From Lutimonas vermicola (GTDB lineage Bacteria > Bacteroidota > Bacteroidia > Flavobacteriales > Flavobacteriaceae), in the NCBI RefSeq assembly GCF_038433205.1, contig NZ_JBCDNA010000003.1, forward strand, positions 372,001 through 436,000: DNA of 64,000 nt, written 5' to 3'. The position numbers and the translations under genes are program-made. Positions 14,774 to 23,150 of the stretch are shown one piece after another; position 1 is the stretch's first letter, and each line of letters starts with the position of its first letter. The notes beneath the pieces were generated by a model. That model had not been told where the DNA came from. It made no database searches and worked only from the letters and a program-made list of their open reading frames with translations.

Positions 14774-15805
14774 TTATATATTTTCTTCTTCAAATAATTT
14801 GATCAGTGCTTCACTTGAAGGCCTTGGTGCACTTGCACTCACGATGTTGCCTTCCGGATCAACAAGAATAAACCGCGGAATTCCATTGATTCGATAGTCT
14901 TGAACAAATTCTGATTTCCATCCCTTAGGTGCAAAAATTTGTATACCTCCCAGTTCTTTTTCTGCAACCATTTTTTTCCAGTCTTCATTGGCTTTTTCCC
15001 ATGATCCACCATGTGATCTGTCATCGTCTATGGACATACTCACAAAGGCAATATTTTTGCCGTGGTATTGTTTTTCAATCTTTTTCAAGGAAGGAATTTC
15101 AGCCTTACACGGTCCGCACCAAGTAGCCCAAACATCAATATATACGTATTTTCCTTTAAGATCAGAAAGGGAAGTTTTCTCACCAGTAATATTTTCATAA
15201 TCGATAAACAAAGGAGAGGGTGTCCCTTTAGGGAGGTCTCTTTTCATTGCCAAATCTGCATTGATATACCTTCTGTAAGAATTAAGCATAGGATCTATGC
15301 TTTTTAAACTGCTGTTCACAACCGATGTATCAATGCTCTGGTCTGAATTATAAAAGCTAGTCAGCTCATCCTTTATTGACATAAATTTTTCTTCACGAGC
15401 AACAGAATCTAAAGCCATAAGCTCATCAAGGTCAAGTAAACGTTCTTGTAACAAAGATTTTTGGGCTAGGAAATTACTGTGCTCAGCACCATTTCCCGAG
15501 AATTTAACCGTTTCATCAAACATTTTAGTATCCAGAGTTATGACAAGGTCAAATCCATTTTTCAAAAATACAGAAGCAGATTCGCCTCCGTCATAAAAAG
15601 TGTATTGCCCGGTTTCTATCTTAAGAGTGTCCCTAAACGACCCATCCTCATTAACAGGAATAGTTTTGGAATAGTTTCTACTTCTAATGACTACAGAATC
15701 ACTGTTCTTATCAGTAATATTTCCAGATAACGAAACATAATCTTTTGGCTCGTTTTTACAGGATGCGATGGCCAGCGCAACCATGAAATAAGCAATTTTT
15801 CTCAT
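14774..15805 (-). CDS. TlpA-like thioredoxin lipoprotein with DUF4369-type N-terminus
   Basis: A 343-residue periplasmic protein anchored by a lipobox (AIASC, Cys16). Residues 20-110 form a beta-rich DUF4369-like region. A helical linker follows, and the thioredoxin fold (about 195-343) has WCGPC with Cys230 and Cys233. Such proteins are thiol-disulfide oxidoreductases or reductants for periplasmic targets, often for cytochrome maturation or repair. It has its own -7 box (TATATTTG, 15843-15836 on the minus strand), so it is not only read through from the molybdoenzyme genes. Its place in the sulfur island makes reduction of sulfur adducts on proteins possible, but that is speculative. Confidence 0.88.
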   Translation of the reverse strand: MRKIAYFMVALAIASCKNEPKDYVSLSGNITDKNSDSVVIRSRNYSKTIPVNEDGSFRDTLKIETGQYTFYDGGESASVFLKNGFDLVITLDTKMFDETVKFSGNGAEHSNFLAQKSLLQERLLDLDELMALDSVAREEKFMSIKDELTSFYNSDQSIDTSVVNSSLKSIDPMLNSYRRYINADLAMKRDLPKGTPSPLFIDYENITGEKTSLSDLKGKYVYIDVWATWCGPCKAEIPSLKKIEKQYHGKNIAFVSMSIDDDRSHGGSWEKANEDWKKMVAEKELGGIQIFAPKGWKSEFVQDYRINGIPRFILVDPEGNIVSASAPRPSSEALIKLFEEENI

Positions 15806-15851
15806 TTGTGTTTTTTTAATGTAACTTTTACGGCCAAATATAAAATTAATT

Positions 15852-18755
15852 CTACTTTTCAGGATTGTTTTTATCGTCTTTTATATAATACGTTGATTCA
15901 TCAGGTTTAAATGCTCTTTTGAACCATAGTGGTCTGCGAAGACCGTCCGGACCTGGTGCCGGCCTGGCCATGGCTAACCATTCTTTATATACCTCATGTG
16001 ATTTATTGGTGTCGACAAAAATATCACCATAGTTGTCATCCGGCCCTGGTTTTTCGATGCGCACCCTTTGATGCCAGGTGTGCATGCCACTGATCGGGTC
16101 GGGATGAACAGCATGAGTTATGTTTTGATGAACTCCTCCGTCTTTCCAAAATATCCTTTTTGAGTCACTATCGCTTGATTCAAAAGGCTTAATACCCCTT
16201 TTTGTACTCATTTTCCATTGTCCTGTAGCTGTATTTTCAATGTCAACAGTGTTTGTGGCCCAACGGTTTCCATCAGAATCTTGTTCTCTTCTCCATCTTC
16301 CAATATGATGAGAACAAGCTACGACTCCGGGCTTCATTGACTGGGTGACCCACACTTTATCAATGAAATATCCTATATCCGTGTTCATTTTAACCAGGTC
16401 CCCGGTTTTAAAATTCCATTTGGCAGCATCTTCAGGATGCATCCAGATAGGATTTCTATTTGAGATTTCCACGAGCCATTTGGCATTGCCCGACCTTGAA
16501 TGAATAAGGGTTGGCAGCCTAAATGTCGGAACCAGCACGTATTCACCTTTGGATTTGTCTAATACATCATTATGGATATGACTTTTGATATAGGTTGGTG
16601 TTGAATATTCGGGCCAGTTCCAGTCAACCATCGTTTGAGAATAGAATTCGTTTTTCCTTGACGGGGTTGGAAAACCAACCATGGCTTCTCCGTTGATCAT
16701 AACCCCGATATCTTTGCCATTCTTCCTGATGACGCCGTTTTTTTTATCTACCACAGATCCCTTCAACTGTTCTTTGCTCAACAGGTTTTCGTTCTTTTTG
16801 TAAGACTCTCCTTTTTCAATTTCAAAGGCCCCGTATTTAGACATATATTCAAATTCTGACAGACCTTCTTTTTTTGCAGCTTCCGGTAAACCCTGGATTC
16901 TTTCAAATATATATTGATAGTATTCTTCAATGGTAATTTTTTCGCCGGGTCGTTTTGGCGATTCAAAATGTTTGCGGATACCCATGCTTCCGTCCGGATC
17001 AATCCTCCAGCTCAACTCGATCCAGAATTCATCTTCTTCCCATACTTCTCCGGGGTTCGCTTCATAGGTATATTGAACAGGGGTTCCGTTTCTTCGGGCA
17101 GCTTCCCTTAACACGGGTTGCCTGAAGGCTACCCAGGTTCCGCCATGTGTAGCATATGAATTAATGTCGTGTCGTTCAGGCGCCAGACCCATGGGTAATA
17201 CAAGGTCGGCAAAAAAGGCCGTTTCGCTCCATATTGGTGTTAAGGCAGCATGAAGGCCGAATTTTGTTTCATCCATAAACATTTCCATCCAGGTAAATCC
17301 GTCGGGATAGGTCCAGACAGGATTAAATACCCTTGAAAAGTAAACATCCATTTTTCCTCTGCCTTCCTTAAGGAAGTGAGGCAGCAATTGACTCATTTCG
17401 AAAAACGCCAATGGATATTCTTTTGGGAAATGCAATTCATTCCATTTTTTCTGAGGTTTTGGCGGGTTAGGAACTTCGGGTTTGAATTTGTTCCAGGAGT
17501 TTGGAGATGTTCCGCCTTTTGCTCCTACGGCACCTGTTAGCACAGTGAGAAAATGTAAACAACGAGCCACGGCCCAACCGCCTAAGTTGGAGGCTCCGGC
17601 ACTTCTCCAGTTATGACTGGCAAACCGTTCTCCGGCTTCACCAATTTTCACTGCAATCTCACGGATCATTTCCGCTTTTACCCCTGATTCTTTTTCAGCA
17701 AATTCAGGAGTGAACTCTTTGTATTCCTCCTTCATGGCCTCGATATAATTTTCAAACGTTATCTCTTTATCCGGGTGTTTGGCTTCAAGGTACTCTTGCC
17801 AATTGGTCCAGTTTTCTAGATATGGCCTGTTGTATAAATTCTCTTCTAATATGATCAGCGCCATGGCCAAAAGCACTGCAGCTTCTGTTCCGGGATAAGA
17901 AGGCATCCAATAGTCACTCATAGAAGCCGTGTTGGATAGCCTTGGGTCCATGGTGGCCAGTTTGGCTCCTTTCATTTTTCCTTCAATAATACGCTGTGCA
18001 TGAGGATTAAAATAATGCCCGGATTCCAAATGTGCCGAGATGAGTAAAATAAATTTGGCCTCTGCATGATCTGGTGAAGGCCTGTCGTATCCGTACCATA
18101 TATTATAGCCAAATCGCGCTCCGGAAGAGCAGATGTTTGTATGTGAATTATGTCCGTCAATACCCCATGACGGCAATACCCAATTCATAAATCCTTCGTG
18201 CCCGGGTCTTCCAACGTGATAGGCAATTTCATTGTGTCTGTCTTCTTTCAAAGCTTTTCTGATCCTGTCGGCAATGGTATCAAGGGCTTCATCCCACGAA
18301 ATTCTTTCCCATTCTCCATCCCCACGTTTCCCCTTGCGTTTCAACGGAAACAAAATACGATCGGGATCGGTTACCTGGTTGATGGTAGCTGGTCCCTTCG
18401 CACAGTTTCTGCCGCGACTCCCCGGATGATAGGGGTTGCCCTCAAACTTTTTGATCTCTCCTGATGATTTATCAATAAAAGCAGTCAAACCACAGGCACT
18501 TTCACAGTTAAAGCAGGTGGTTGGTACAATCTGATAATTGGTTTTCTTCTTTTTGGGCCAAGACTTGGGATCAAATTCTATCCAGTCATTCCACTTTTCA
18601 GGAGGAGGGAAATTTTCATACATCTCAGCAACTTTTTCGTCACTAAAATGACGCATATCAGAATCAAATTCCTGATAACCTTCTTTGTGAAGGTCTGGAA
18701 TAAGGCCAATTTTCTCAGCCAGATTTTCTATAAAGGATGCTTTTTTATAGCCCAT
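15852..18755 (-). CDS. Molybdopterin oxidoreductase catalytic subunit (SoeA/PsrA-like)
   Basis: A 967-residue DMSO-reductase-family enzyme. An N-terminal [4Fe-4S] site is formed by Cys81, Cys84, Cys88 and Cys118 (CFNCESAC and RNCAKG). The bis-MGD domains follow, with Cys209 in NICSSG as the likely Mo ligand, and the C-terminal cofactor-binding barrel covers about 720-880. There is no twin-arginine signal, so it faces the cytoplasm. That fits sulfite dehydrogenase SoeA better than exported polysulfide or tetrathionate reductases. It lies 57 bp behind its FeS/membrane partner, under the same Crp/Fnr promoter. Substrate is inferred; reductase activity on a sulfur compound is the main alternative. 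Confidence 0.88.
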   Translation of the reverse strand: MGYKKASFIENLAEKIGLIPDLHKEGYQEFDSDMRHFSDEKVAEMYENFPPPEKWNDWIEFDPKSWPKKKKTNYQIVPTTCFNCESACGLTAFIDKSSGEIKKFEGNPYHPGSRGRNCAKGPATINQVTDPDRILFPLKRKGKRGDGEWERISWDEALDTIADRIRKALKEDRHNEIAYHVGRPGHEGFMNWVLPSWGIDGHNSHTNICSSGARFGYNIWYGYDRPSPDHAEAKFILLISAHLESGHYFNPHAQRIIEGKMKGAKLATMDPRLSNTASMSDYWMPSYPGTEAAVLLAMALIILEENLYNRPYLENWTNWQEYLEAKHPDKEITFENYIEAMKEEYKEFTPEFAEKESGVKAEMIREIAVKIGEAGERFASHNWRSAGASNLGGWAVARCLHFLTVLTGAVGAKGGTSPNSWNKFKPEVPNPPKPQKKWNELHFPKEYPLAFFEMSQLLPHFLKEGRGKMDVYFSRVFNPVWTYPDGFTWMEMFMDETKFGLHAALTPIWSETAFFADLVLPMGLAPERHDINSYATHGGTWVAFRQPVLREAARRNGTPVQYTYEANPGEVWEEDEFWIELSWRIDPDGSMGIRKHFESPKRPGEKITIEEYYQYIFERIQGLPEAAKKEGLSEFEYMSKYGAFEIEKGESYKKNENLLSKEQLKGSVVDKKNGVIRKNGKDIGVMINGEAMVGFPTPSRKNEFYSQTMVDWNWPEYSTPTYIKSHIHNDVLDKSKGEYVLVPTFRLPTLIHSRSGNAKWLVEISNRNPIWMHPEDAAKWNFKTGDLVKMNTDIGYFIDKVWVTQSMKPGVVACSHHIGRWRREQDSDGNRWATNTVDIENTATGQWKMSTKRGIKPFESSDSDSKRIFWKDGGVHQNITHAVHPDPISGMHTWHQRVRIEKPGPDDNYGDIFVDTNKSHEVYKEWLAMARPAPGPDGLRRPLWFKRAFKPDESTYYIKDDKNNPEK

Positions 18756-18812
18756 ATTGATGTATTTATAAGTTCAAGACTCTTTGTTGACGTCTTTCGT
18801 TTTTTTGTTTCA

Positions 18813-20429
18813 CTAGGCCAGAGGAATTCTTTGAGGCGCCTCTACCCATATTTTTTCTGTGATGTAGATTCCAATGAGAATTAAGATTCCGGCTCCTGCC
18901 AGGGTTAAAGGACTTGGAAAAAATTGAACCAAAATCAACGGTAGAATATTTCCTACAATCACGGTTCCAAACCAGAATAAGCCCTTGTATTGCTCTTTCA
19001 GGATCATATGCACCACTTTTTTTGCTGCTTTTGTGGGATGCGTAATAGTGAGCTCACTAATAAGCGTCATCAGATTTACAAGCAGGGAAATACTAATAAT
19101 GGTTCCTAAGCTCTCCATCCATCCTTCAGGTTCTAATACAACTGCTAAGATTGAAAACACAGCTGCACCCGCAAGAACGCTATGCACAAGCATGTGCAAC
19201 GGGAGTGTTGGGCTTTGCCAAAAATCTCTTCCTTTAGCCTGAGCAAACAGGAATGCCGTGTAGATGGCAAGGACAATTCCAAAGAAAGCGGTTAATCCAA
19301 GCAGTAGGTTTTCAGGAATGTTCCATTCGAAAAATGTTGCAACCCCCCAAATTGTCATTAAAAGGCCAAAAATAGAAATGGTATAGCCTCCTTTGACCAG
19401 CCAGGAATTCCACTGTGGCCGAAGCAGTACATTCAAAAATCTATCAGGCCTGTCCAGATCCATCACTAAAAACAGTCCGGTGAGCCCTAAAAACACCAAA
19501 GAGATTCCCACAGAAAGTAATTTAGTGGTATTTGAAATTTCATAACCTAAAACAATGGCGAGCAATGGAACTAAGAATGCACCTGCAGCAATCGCTTTTG
19601 TAGTGACATAGGCCGATACTTCCCAGCCCCAAAGAATTCCTTTGTCCGGGGTATCATATACCCTTCTTGCTTTGCCATTGAGCACGTCTATATAATTTGG
19701 ATTCTCAGAGTCCTTTTTCTGATAGGCAGCCTGTATCTCATTGTCAATACTCATTTGCAACAAGTTAATATCGTCATTTGAATGCATCAGTTTTTCGGCA
19801 GCCTTGGCATAGTGGCCAACACCCCTTGATTGCGAATTCCACAAGCCGGGTCCTGATTTATCTGTTGAATCAGGATCAAGAGACTGATAATCTCCATCAA
19901 TATAGAATAAATTGGGTTTGGTTCCTTTTTCAGGTTTTCTGACCATGACCTGTTCCCTGGCAAGCAAAGTTGCAATCTCAGTTTCCGGATTGTCCATGTC
20001 TCCGGCAATAATCGCATGCTCGGGACATACATCCACGCATGCCGGTGCCCTTCCTACTTCAACCCTGTGGGCACAATAATTACATTTGGCAGCGGTGTTA
20101 TTATCCGGATCAATATAAAGCGCATCATATGGACAAGCCTGCATGCATGATTTACATCCTATACATCTGTTATTGTCAAAATCAACAATACCATCTTCCC
20201 TGGTGTACAGGGCCTCAACCGGGCAAATCTCAACACAAGGAGCATCTGTGCAATGGTTGCACCTCATCACTGAGAAAATTCTGCGGGTATTGGGAAAAAC
20301 TCCTTTTTCGACTTGTTTTACATAGGTCCTGTTGACCCCTATAGGCACATCGTGTTCACTTTTGCAGGCAGTTGTACACGCATGACAACCGATACACTTT
20401 CTGTTGTCAATAATAAATCCGTATTTCAT
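18813..20429 (-). CDS. Fused 4Fe-4S ferredoxin and NrfD/DmsC-type membrane subunit (SoeBC-like)
   Basis: A 538-residue fusion. Residues 1-about 140 hold 16 Cys in four clusters' worth of motifs: C12/15/18/22, C57/60/65/69, C89/92/95/99 and C116/119/131/135. A linker follows (about 150-280), then an eight-helix quinone-interacting membrane part from about 285, with LFLVMDLDRPDRFLNVLLRPQWNSW-type features of the NrfD/DmsC class. In SoeABC and Psr complexes these are separate proteins. It would pass electrons between the cytoplasmic molybdoenzyme and the quinone pool. It is the first gene of the operon, with a TAAATTTG -7 box and a Crp/Fnr site upstream. Confidence 0.9.
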   Translation of the reverse strand: MKYGFIIDNRKCIGCHACTTACKSEHDVPIGVNRTYVKQVEKGVFPNTRRIFSVMRCNHCTDAPCVEICPVEALYTREDGIVDFDNNRCIGCKSCMQACPYDALYIDPDNNTAAKCNYCAHRVEVGRAPACVDVCPEHAIIAGDMDNPETEIATLLAREQVMVRKPEKGTKPNLFYIDGDYQSLDPDSTDKSGPGLWNSQSRGVGHYAKAAEKLMHSNDDINLLQMSIDNEIQAAYQKKDSENPNYIDVLNGKARRVYDTPDKGILWGWEVSAYVTTKAIAAGAFLVPLLAIVLGYEISNTTKLLSVGISLVFLGLTGLFLVMDLDRPDRFLNVLLRPQWNSWLVKGGYTISIFGLLMTIWGVATFFEWNIPENLLLGLTAFFGIVLAIYTAFLFAQAKGRDFWQSPTLPLHMLVHSVLAGAAVFSILAVVLEPEGWMESLGTIISISLLVNLMTLISELTITHPTKAAKKVVHMILKEQYKGLFWFGTVIVGNILPLILVQFFPSPLTLAGAGILILIGIYITEKIWVEAPQRIPLA

Positions 20430-20525
20430 ATTCGAAATGGCTTCGTATTAATGGGAATTCCTATTTAATAATGCAATTGAGAAAAAGTACAGGGATATTT
20501 TAAAGGCGTTCCGGGTACCGTTTAT

Positions 20526-20533
20526 CAAATTTA
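20526..20533 (-). promoter_or_regulatory. -7 box of the FeS/NrfD-molybdoenzyme operon
   Basis: TAAATTTG on the minus strand (20533 to 20526), a full match to TAnnTTTG. The predicted start near 20520 leaves a leader of about 90 nt before the ATG at 20429. The palindrome at 20555-20568 is centred exactly 35.5 bases upstream of its last base. Confidence 0.7.
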
Positions 20534-20554
20534 ATGAAATGCCTGTTTTGGGCT

Positions 20555-20568
20555 GTAACATTAGTTAC
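20555..20568. promoter_or_regulatory. Crp/Fnr-type operator, site 3 (GTAACA-TT-AGTTAC)
   Basis: The same 6+2+6 palindrome as sites 1 and 2, with one mismatch in the right arm. It lies in the 230-bp divergent region between the FeS/NrfD gene and moaD. Its distance to the minus-strand TAAATTTG box equals that at the other two sites. It is 84.5 bases from the moaD -7 box, so control of moaD by it is uncertain. Confidence 0.7.
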
Positions 20569-20638
20569 TTAAAGATACGCATTGATACTGAATTTTTAAG
20601 AGTATGCTTATTAATTTTTTCCTCTAGCGGGTATTGGT

Positions 20639-20646
20639 TATTTTTG
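20639..20646 (+). promoter_or_regulatory. -7 box of moaD-moaE
   Basis: TATTTTTG matches TAnnTTTG and lies 13 bp before the moaD ATG. A T-run around 20613-20620 is the only candidate for a -33 element at normal spacing. Confidence 0.5.
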
Positions 20647-20659
20647 TGAAAACTGAATT

Positions 20660-20902
20660 ATGAAAATTCATGCACTTTTTTTCGGGATGTCAAAGGATTT
20701 GGCAGGACAAAGCAAGGCATCCGTGGAATTGGAAGAGGGTAAAACAGTAAAGGAGTTTCGAGAACTTCTTCAACAAAAATACCCTTCATTTTCAACAATG
20801 GATACCTATGCTGTTGCTGTTAATGAAACTTATGCGGATGAAGAATTTGTATTATCGGATAAAGACACAGTGGCTATCATTCCACCAGTAAGCGGTGGCT
20901 AA
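20660..20902 (+). CDS. moaD: Molybdopterin synthase sulfur-carrier subunit MoaD
   Basis: An 80-residue ubiquitin-fold protein ending in the diagnostic Gly79-Gly80 (PPVSGG), whose C-terminus becomes a thiocarboxylate. It delivers sulfur to precursor Z with MoaE. It is followed at once by moaE and faces the molybdoenzyme operon that needs the cofactor. Adenylation is expected from the MoeB-like protein encoded at 23151-24233. Confidence 0.93.
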   Translation: MKIHALFFGMSKDLAGQSKASVELEEGKTVKEFRELLQQKYPSFSTMDTYAVAVNETYADEEFVLSDKDTVAIIPPVSGG

Positions 20903-21335
20903 ATCATTTATGGAAAACAGGATTTTTATAAAATTAACCGAAGATCGATTATCGCTGGGCGAATGTTATCAATTCGTTCAGGACAATAGCTGTGGTGGTT
21001 TGGCTCTTTTTGTGGGTACCGTAAGAAACAACACTGAAAACAAGGAGGTTAAAGCACTGGAATTTTCATCTTATGAACCTATGGCAGTCAAAGAAATGAA
21101 TCTTATTGCTGAAAAGGCACTTGAATTGTTTGGTATCGAAAAAATTGCAATACATCATGCAATCGGAAACCTTGAGGTTAGTGAGGTCCCCGTGATCATA
21201 TCGGTTTCATCCGCACACAGGGATGCGGCATTCAAGGCCTGTCAGTATGCAATAGATACGTTGAAAGAGACTGTTCCTATTTGGAAAAAAGAATTTTTTG
21301 AGGATGGTGAAGTTTGGGTGAATGCACATCCTTAA
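20895..21335 (+). CDS. moaE: Molybdopterin synthase catalytic subunit MoaE
   Basis: A protein of about 141-146 residues with MoaE features: GGLALFVGTVRNNT, FSSYEPMA, IHHAIGNLEV, VSSAHRDAAF and the C-terminal IWKKE lysines of the active site. It converts cyclic pyranopterin phosphate to molybdopterin with MoaD. The longest frame starts at a GTG (20895) inside the last codons of moaD. The in-frame ATG at 20910, seven bases after the moaD stop, is the more likely start. The 3' end abuts the convergent MutS-like gene. Confidence 0.93.
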   Translation: MAKSFMENRIFIKLTEDRLSLGECYQFVQDNSCGGLALFVGTVRNNTENKEVKALEFSSYEPMAVKEMNLIAEKALELFGIEKIAIHHAIGNLEVSEVPVIISVSSAHRDAAFKACQYAIDTLKETVPIWKKEFFEDGEVWVNAHP

Positions 21336-21336
21336 A

Positions 21337-23106
21337 TCAGATGATCTCCATTTTTTTCAGCAGGAATGAGGCATTCATGTTGGTGCAGATACCTTCTTTT
21401 AAAGTATAATCGAAAAAAAGCTCTTCGTTTTTTATCTTGGCGTCAAAAAACTGGTTATGGATTTGAGGGTAGACCTTTTCTATATCGCAGAGGCTAAGAT
21501 CATGAGTCGCAATGATGCCCGTAGAACCCGATTTAACAAGTCTTTCGACAAATTTTCTTGAACCCATGGCTTTATCTTTACTATTGGTTCCTTTTAAAAT
21601 TTCATCCAGGATAATAAAGTATTCTTCATTTTTCATCTGCTCTACTATGAATCGCAACCTCATGATTTCTGCATAGAAATAAGAACTTTCATTGGCCAGG
21701 GAATCAGAAGTTCTCATGCTCGTGATCAATTTGATTGGTGAATAATACATTTTATCTGCACAAACCGGCAAACCTGTATTGGCCATGACCAGACTCAGTG
21801 AAACGGTCCTTAGAAAAGTGCTTTTTCCAGCCATGTTGGCCCCTGTGATAATATGAAAATCTTTCTTATTGATCGAAAAGTCATTATTTACCCTAATTTT
21901 TCTGTCCAGTAAGGGATGACCCAGCGCCTTGGCAAGAATAACTGTTTCATTCTGGATTATTTCAGGATAGTGATGATCAGGATGATTATAGGCATAGTTT
22001 GACAGGGATATCTGAGCGTCAAAATATGCGATCACTTCGAACCAGCTTTCCACCTGAAACTGATAGGTGGCAACCCACGTATCAATCTTTGATGTTTGAC
22101 GAATGTCCCGCAGCAGGAATCCGTTTCCAAGTAAACCGACAAGCATATTATTTCTTTGATCAAAGGCATCAAGAATTTTTGAAAACTCTTTAAAAATAAC
22201 GGAGGCCTTTTTTTTTGACGACCTGATCTTTAGTTGCTGTTCTAAAGCCAGTGAAGAATGAATTGACAAGTCTTCAATTTCTTGTAACAAGCTGTGATAC
22301 TGTTTGAAGGTATCTTTTATTTTTCCGGCATCTGTGTAGAGATGATTGATTCTTTGAAAATAGGGAATGGTGATGAATAACCCAATAAAAAACCAACCCA
22401 CAAGAAGATAAAATGAAACCAAATTAAAAACCAGCATTAACGTAATAAGTAGGGATACAAAAGAGAAAACCGCGGGAAGATATATCATCATTGCTGGAAG
22501 AAATGACCTGTAGGAATGAATCCATGAGATAATCGTATGATGATCAAGTTCAACCCTTACCATGTTGGCCAAGGCCAAAAAACGTTGTCTCCATGAAACT
22601 TTCAGAGAGAGTTCCCTGATAACCTCCTGTCTTGCCTGAATTTGATTTATATTATTCTCCAGAAGCAACTGAGCCAAGGCTTTCTTTCCCGAGATAGTGG
22701 CAGTTCTGTTCAAATATTGAAAAAAGGATCCATTGCCAAAAAGATCTATATCATTGCTGTAAAAGTGATCTGTATCTATAAATTCAGTTCCTGTAGGTAA
22801 CGAATCAAAATTGCCTTTTATAACTTCTATTTCAACATTGTTGATTTCGATCAATTGCTCAGAAAGCCTTCTTTTAATAACAAGTGATTGATGCCTAAGA
22901 ACCAGAAGAACAAAGCCCACAAGGCAAAAAACAATAATGCCTGTAAATAGGGCTTTATTTTGATAAGTAAAATAGGCCGAGGGAAATGCGAGGAGAAATA
23001 ATCCAATTCGCAATAAACTGGAAATATGGATTTTTTTTCTCAACAGATCTCTTTGCTGCTCAAAATGTTTTTTTTCCTTTTGATAAAATGTTAAAGGTAC
23101 TGACAT
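21337..23106 (-). CDS. Membrane-anchored MutS-like ATPase
   Basis: A 589-residue protein with the MutS ATPase core at the C-terminus (Walker A GANMAGKST near 415-425, then DEILKGTNSKDK and the ATHDLSLC switch) but no mismatch-binding domain I. Two hydrophobic segments lie near 30-70 and a long one near 195-250, so it is membrane-bound. This MutS-related group is frequent in Bacteroidota and has no established repair role. It interrupts the Moco gene set between moaE and the moeB-like gene, which may be chance. The fold assignment is firm; the function is unknown. Confidence 0.85.
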   Translation of the reverse strand: MSVPLTFYQKEKKHFEQQRDLLRKKIHISSLLRIGLFLLAFPSAYFTYQNKALFTGIIVFCLVGFVLLVLRHQSLVIKRRLSEQLIEINNVEIEVIKGNFDSLPTGTEFIDTDHFYSNDIDLFGNGSFFQYLNRTATISGKKALAQLLLENNINQIQARQEVIRELSLKVSWRQRFLALANMVRVELDHHTIISWIHSYRSFLPAMMIYLPAVFSFVSLLITLMLVFNLVSFYLLVGWFFIGLFITIPYFQRINHLYTDAGKIKDTFKQYHSLLQEIEDLSIHSSLALEQQLKIRSSKKKASVIFKEFSKILDAFDQRNNMLVGLLGNGFLLRDIRQTSKIDTWVATYQFQVESWFEVIAYFDAQISLSNYAYNHPDHHYPEIIQNETVILAKALGHPLLDRKIRVNNDFSINKKDFHIITGANMAGKSTFLRTVSLSLVMANTGLPVCADKMYYSPIKLITSMRTSDSLANESSYFYAEIMRLRFIVEQMKNEEYFIILDEILKGTNSKDKAMGSRKFVERLVKSGSTGIIATHDLSLCDIEKVYPQIHNQFFDAKIKNEELFFDYTLKEGICTNMNASFLLKKMEII

Positions 23107-23150
23107 TGGGGAAAGACTTTTATTTCTTTTTGTTGGATGAGTTAACTAAA

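Noticed and set aside
15831..15880. A fourth Crp/Fnr site upstream of the TlpA gene
   Set aside because: A good -7 box exists at 15836-15843, but no GTAACA palindrome is present 35.5 bases upstream. The GTAA-CTT-TTAC at 15822-15832 has the wrong arm length and position.
15852..18755. Formate dehydrogenase or nitrate reductase assignment for the molybdoenzyme
   Set aside because: The FeS/NrfD fusion partner, the sulfur-gene neighbours and the absence of FdhD or Nar subunits do not support it. No selenocysteine UGA is seen in the frame.
20555..20646. Control of moaD by Crp/Fnr site 3
   Set aside because: The site is centred 84.5 bases from the last base of the moaD -7 box, not at the spacing shared by the three minus-strand promoters. 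I assign it to the FeS/NrfD operon only.
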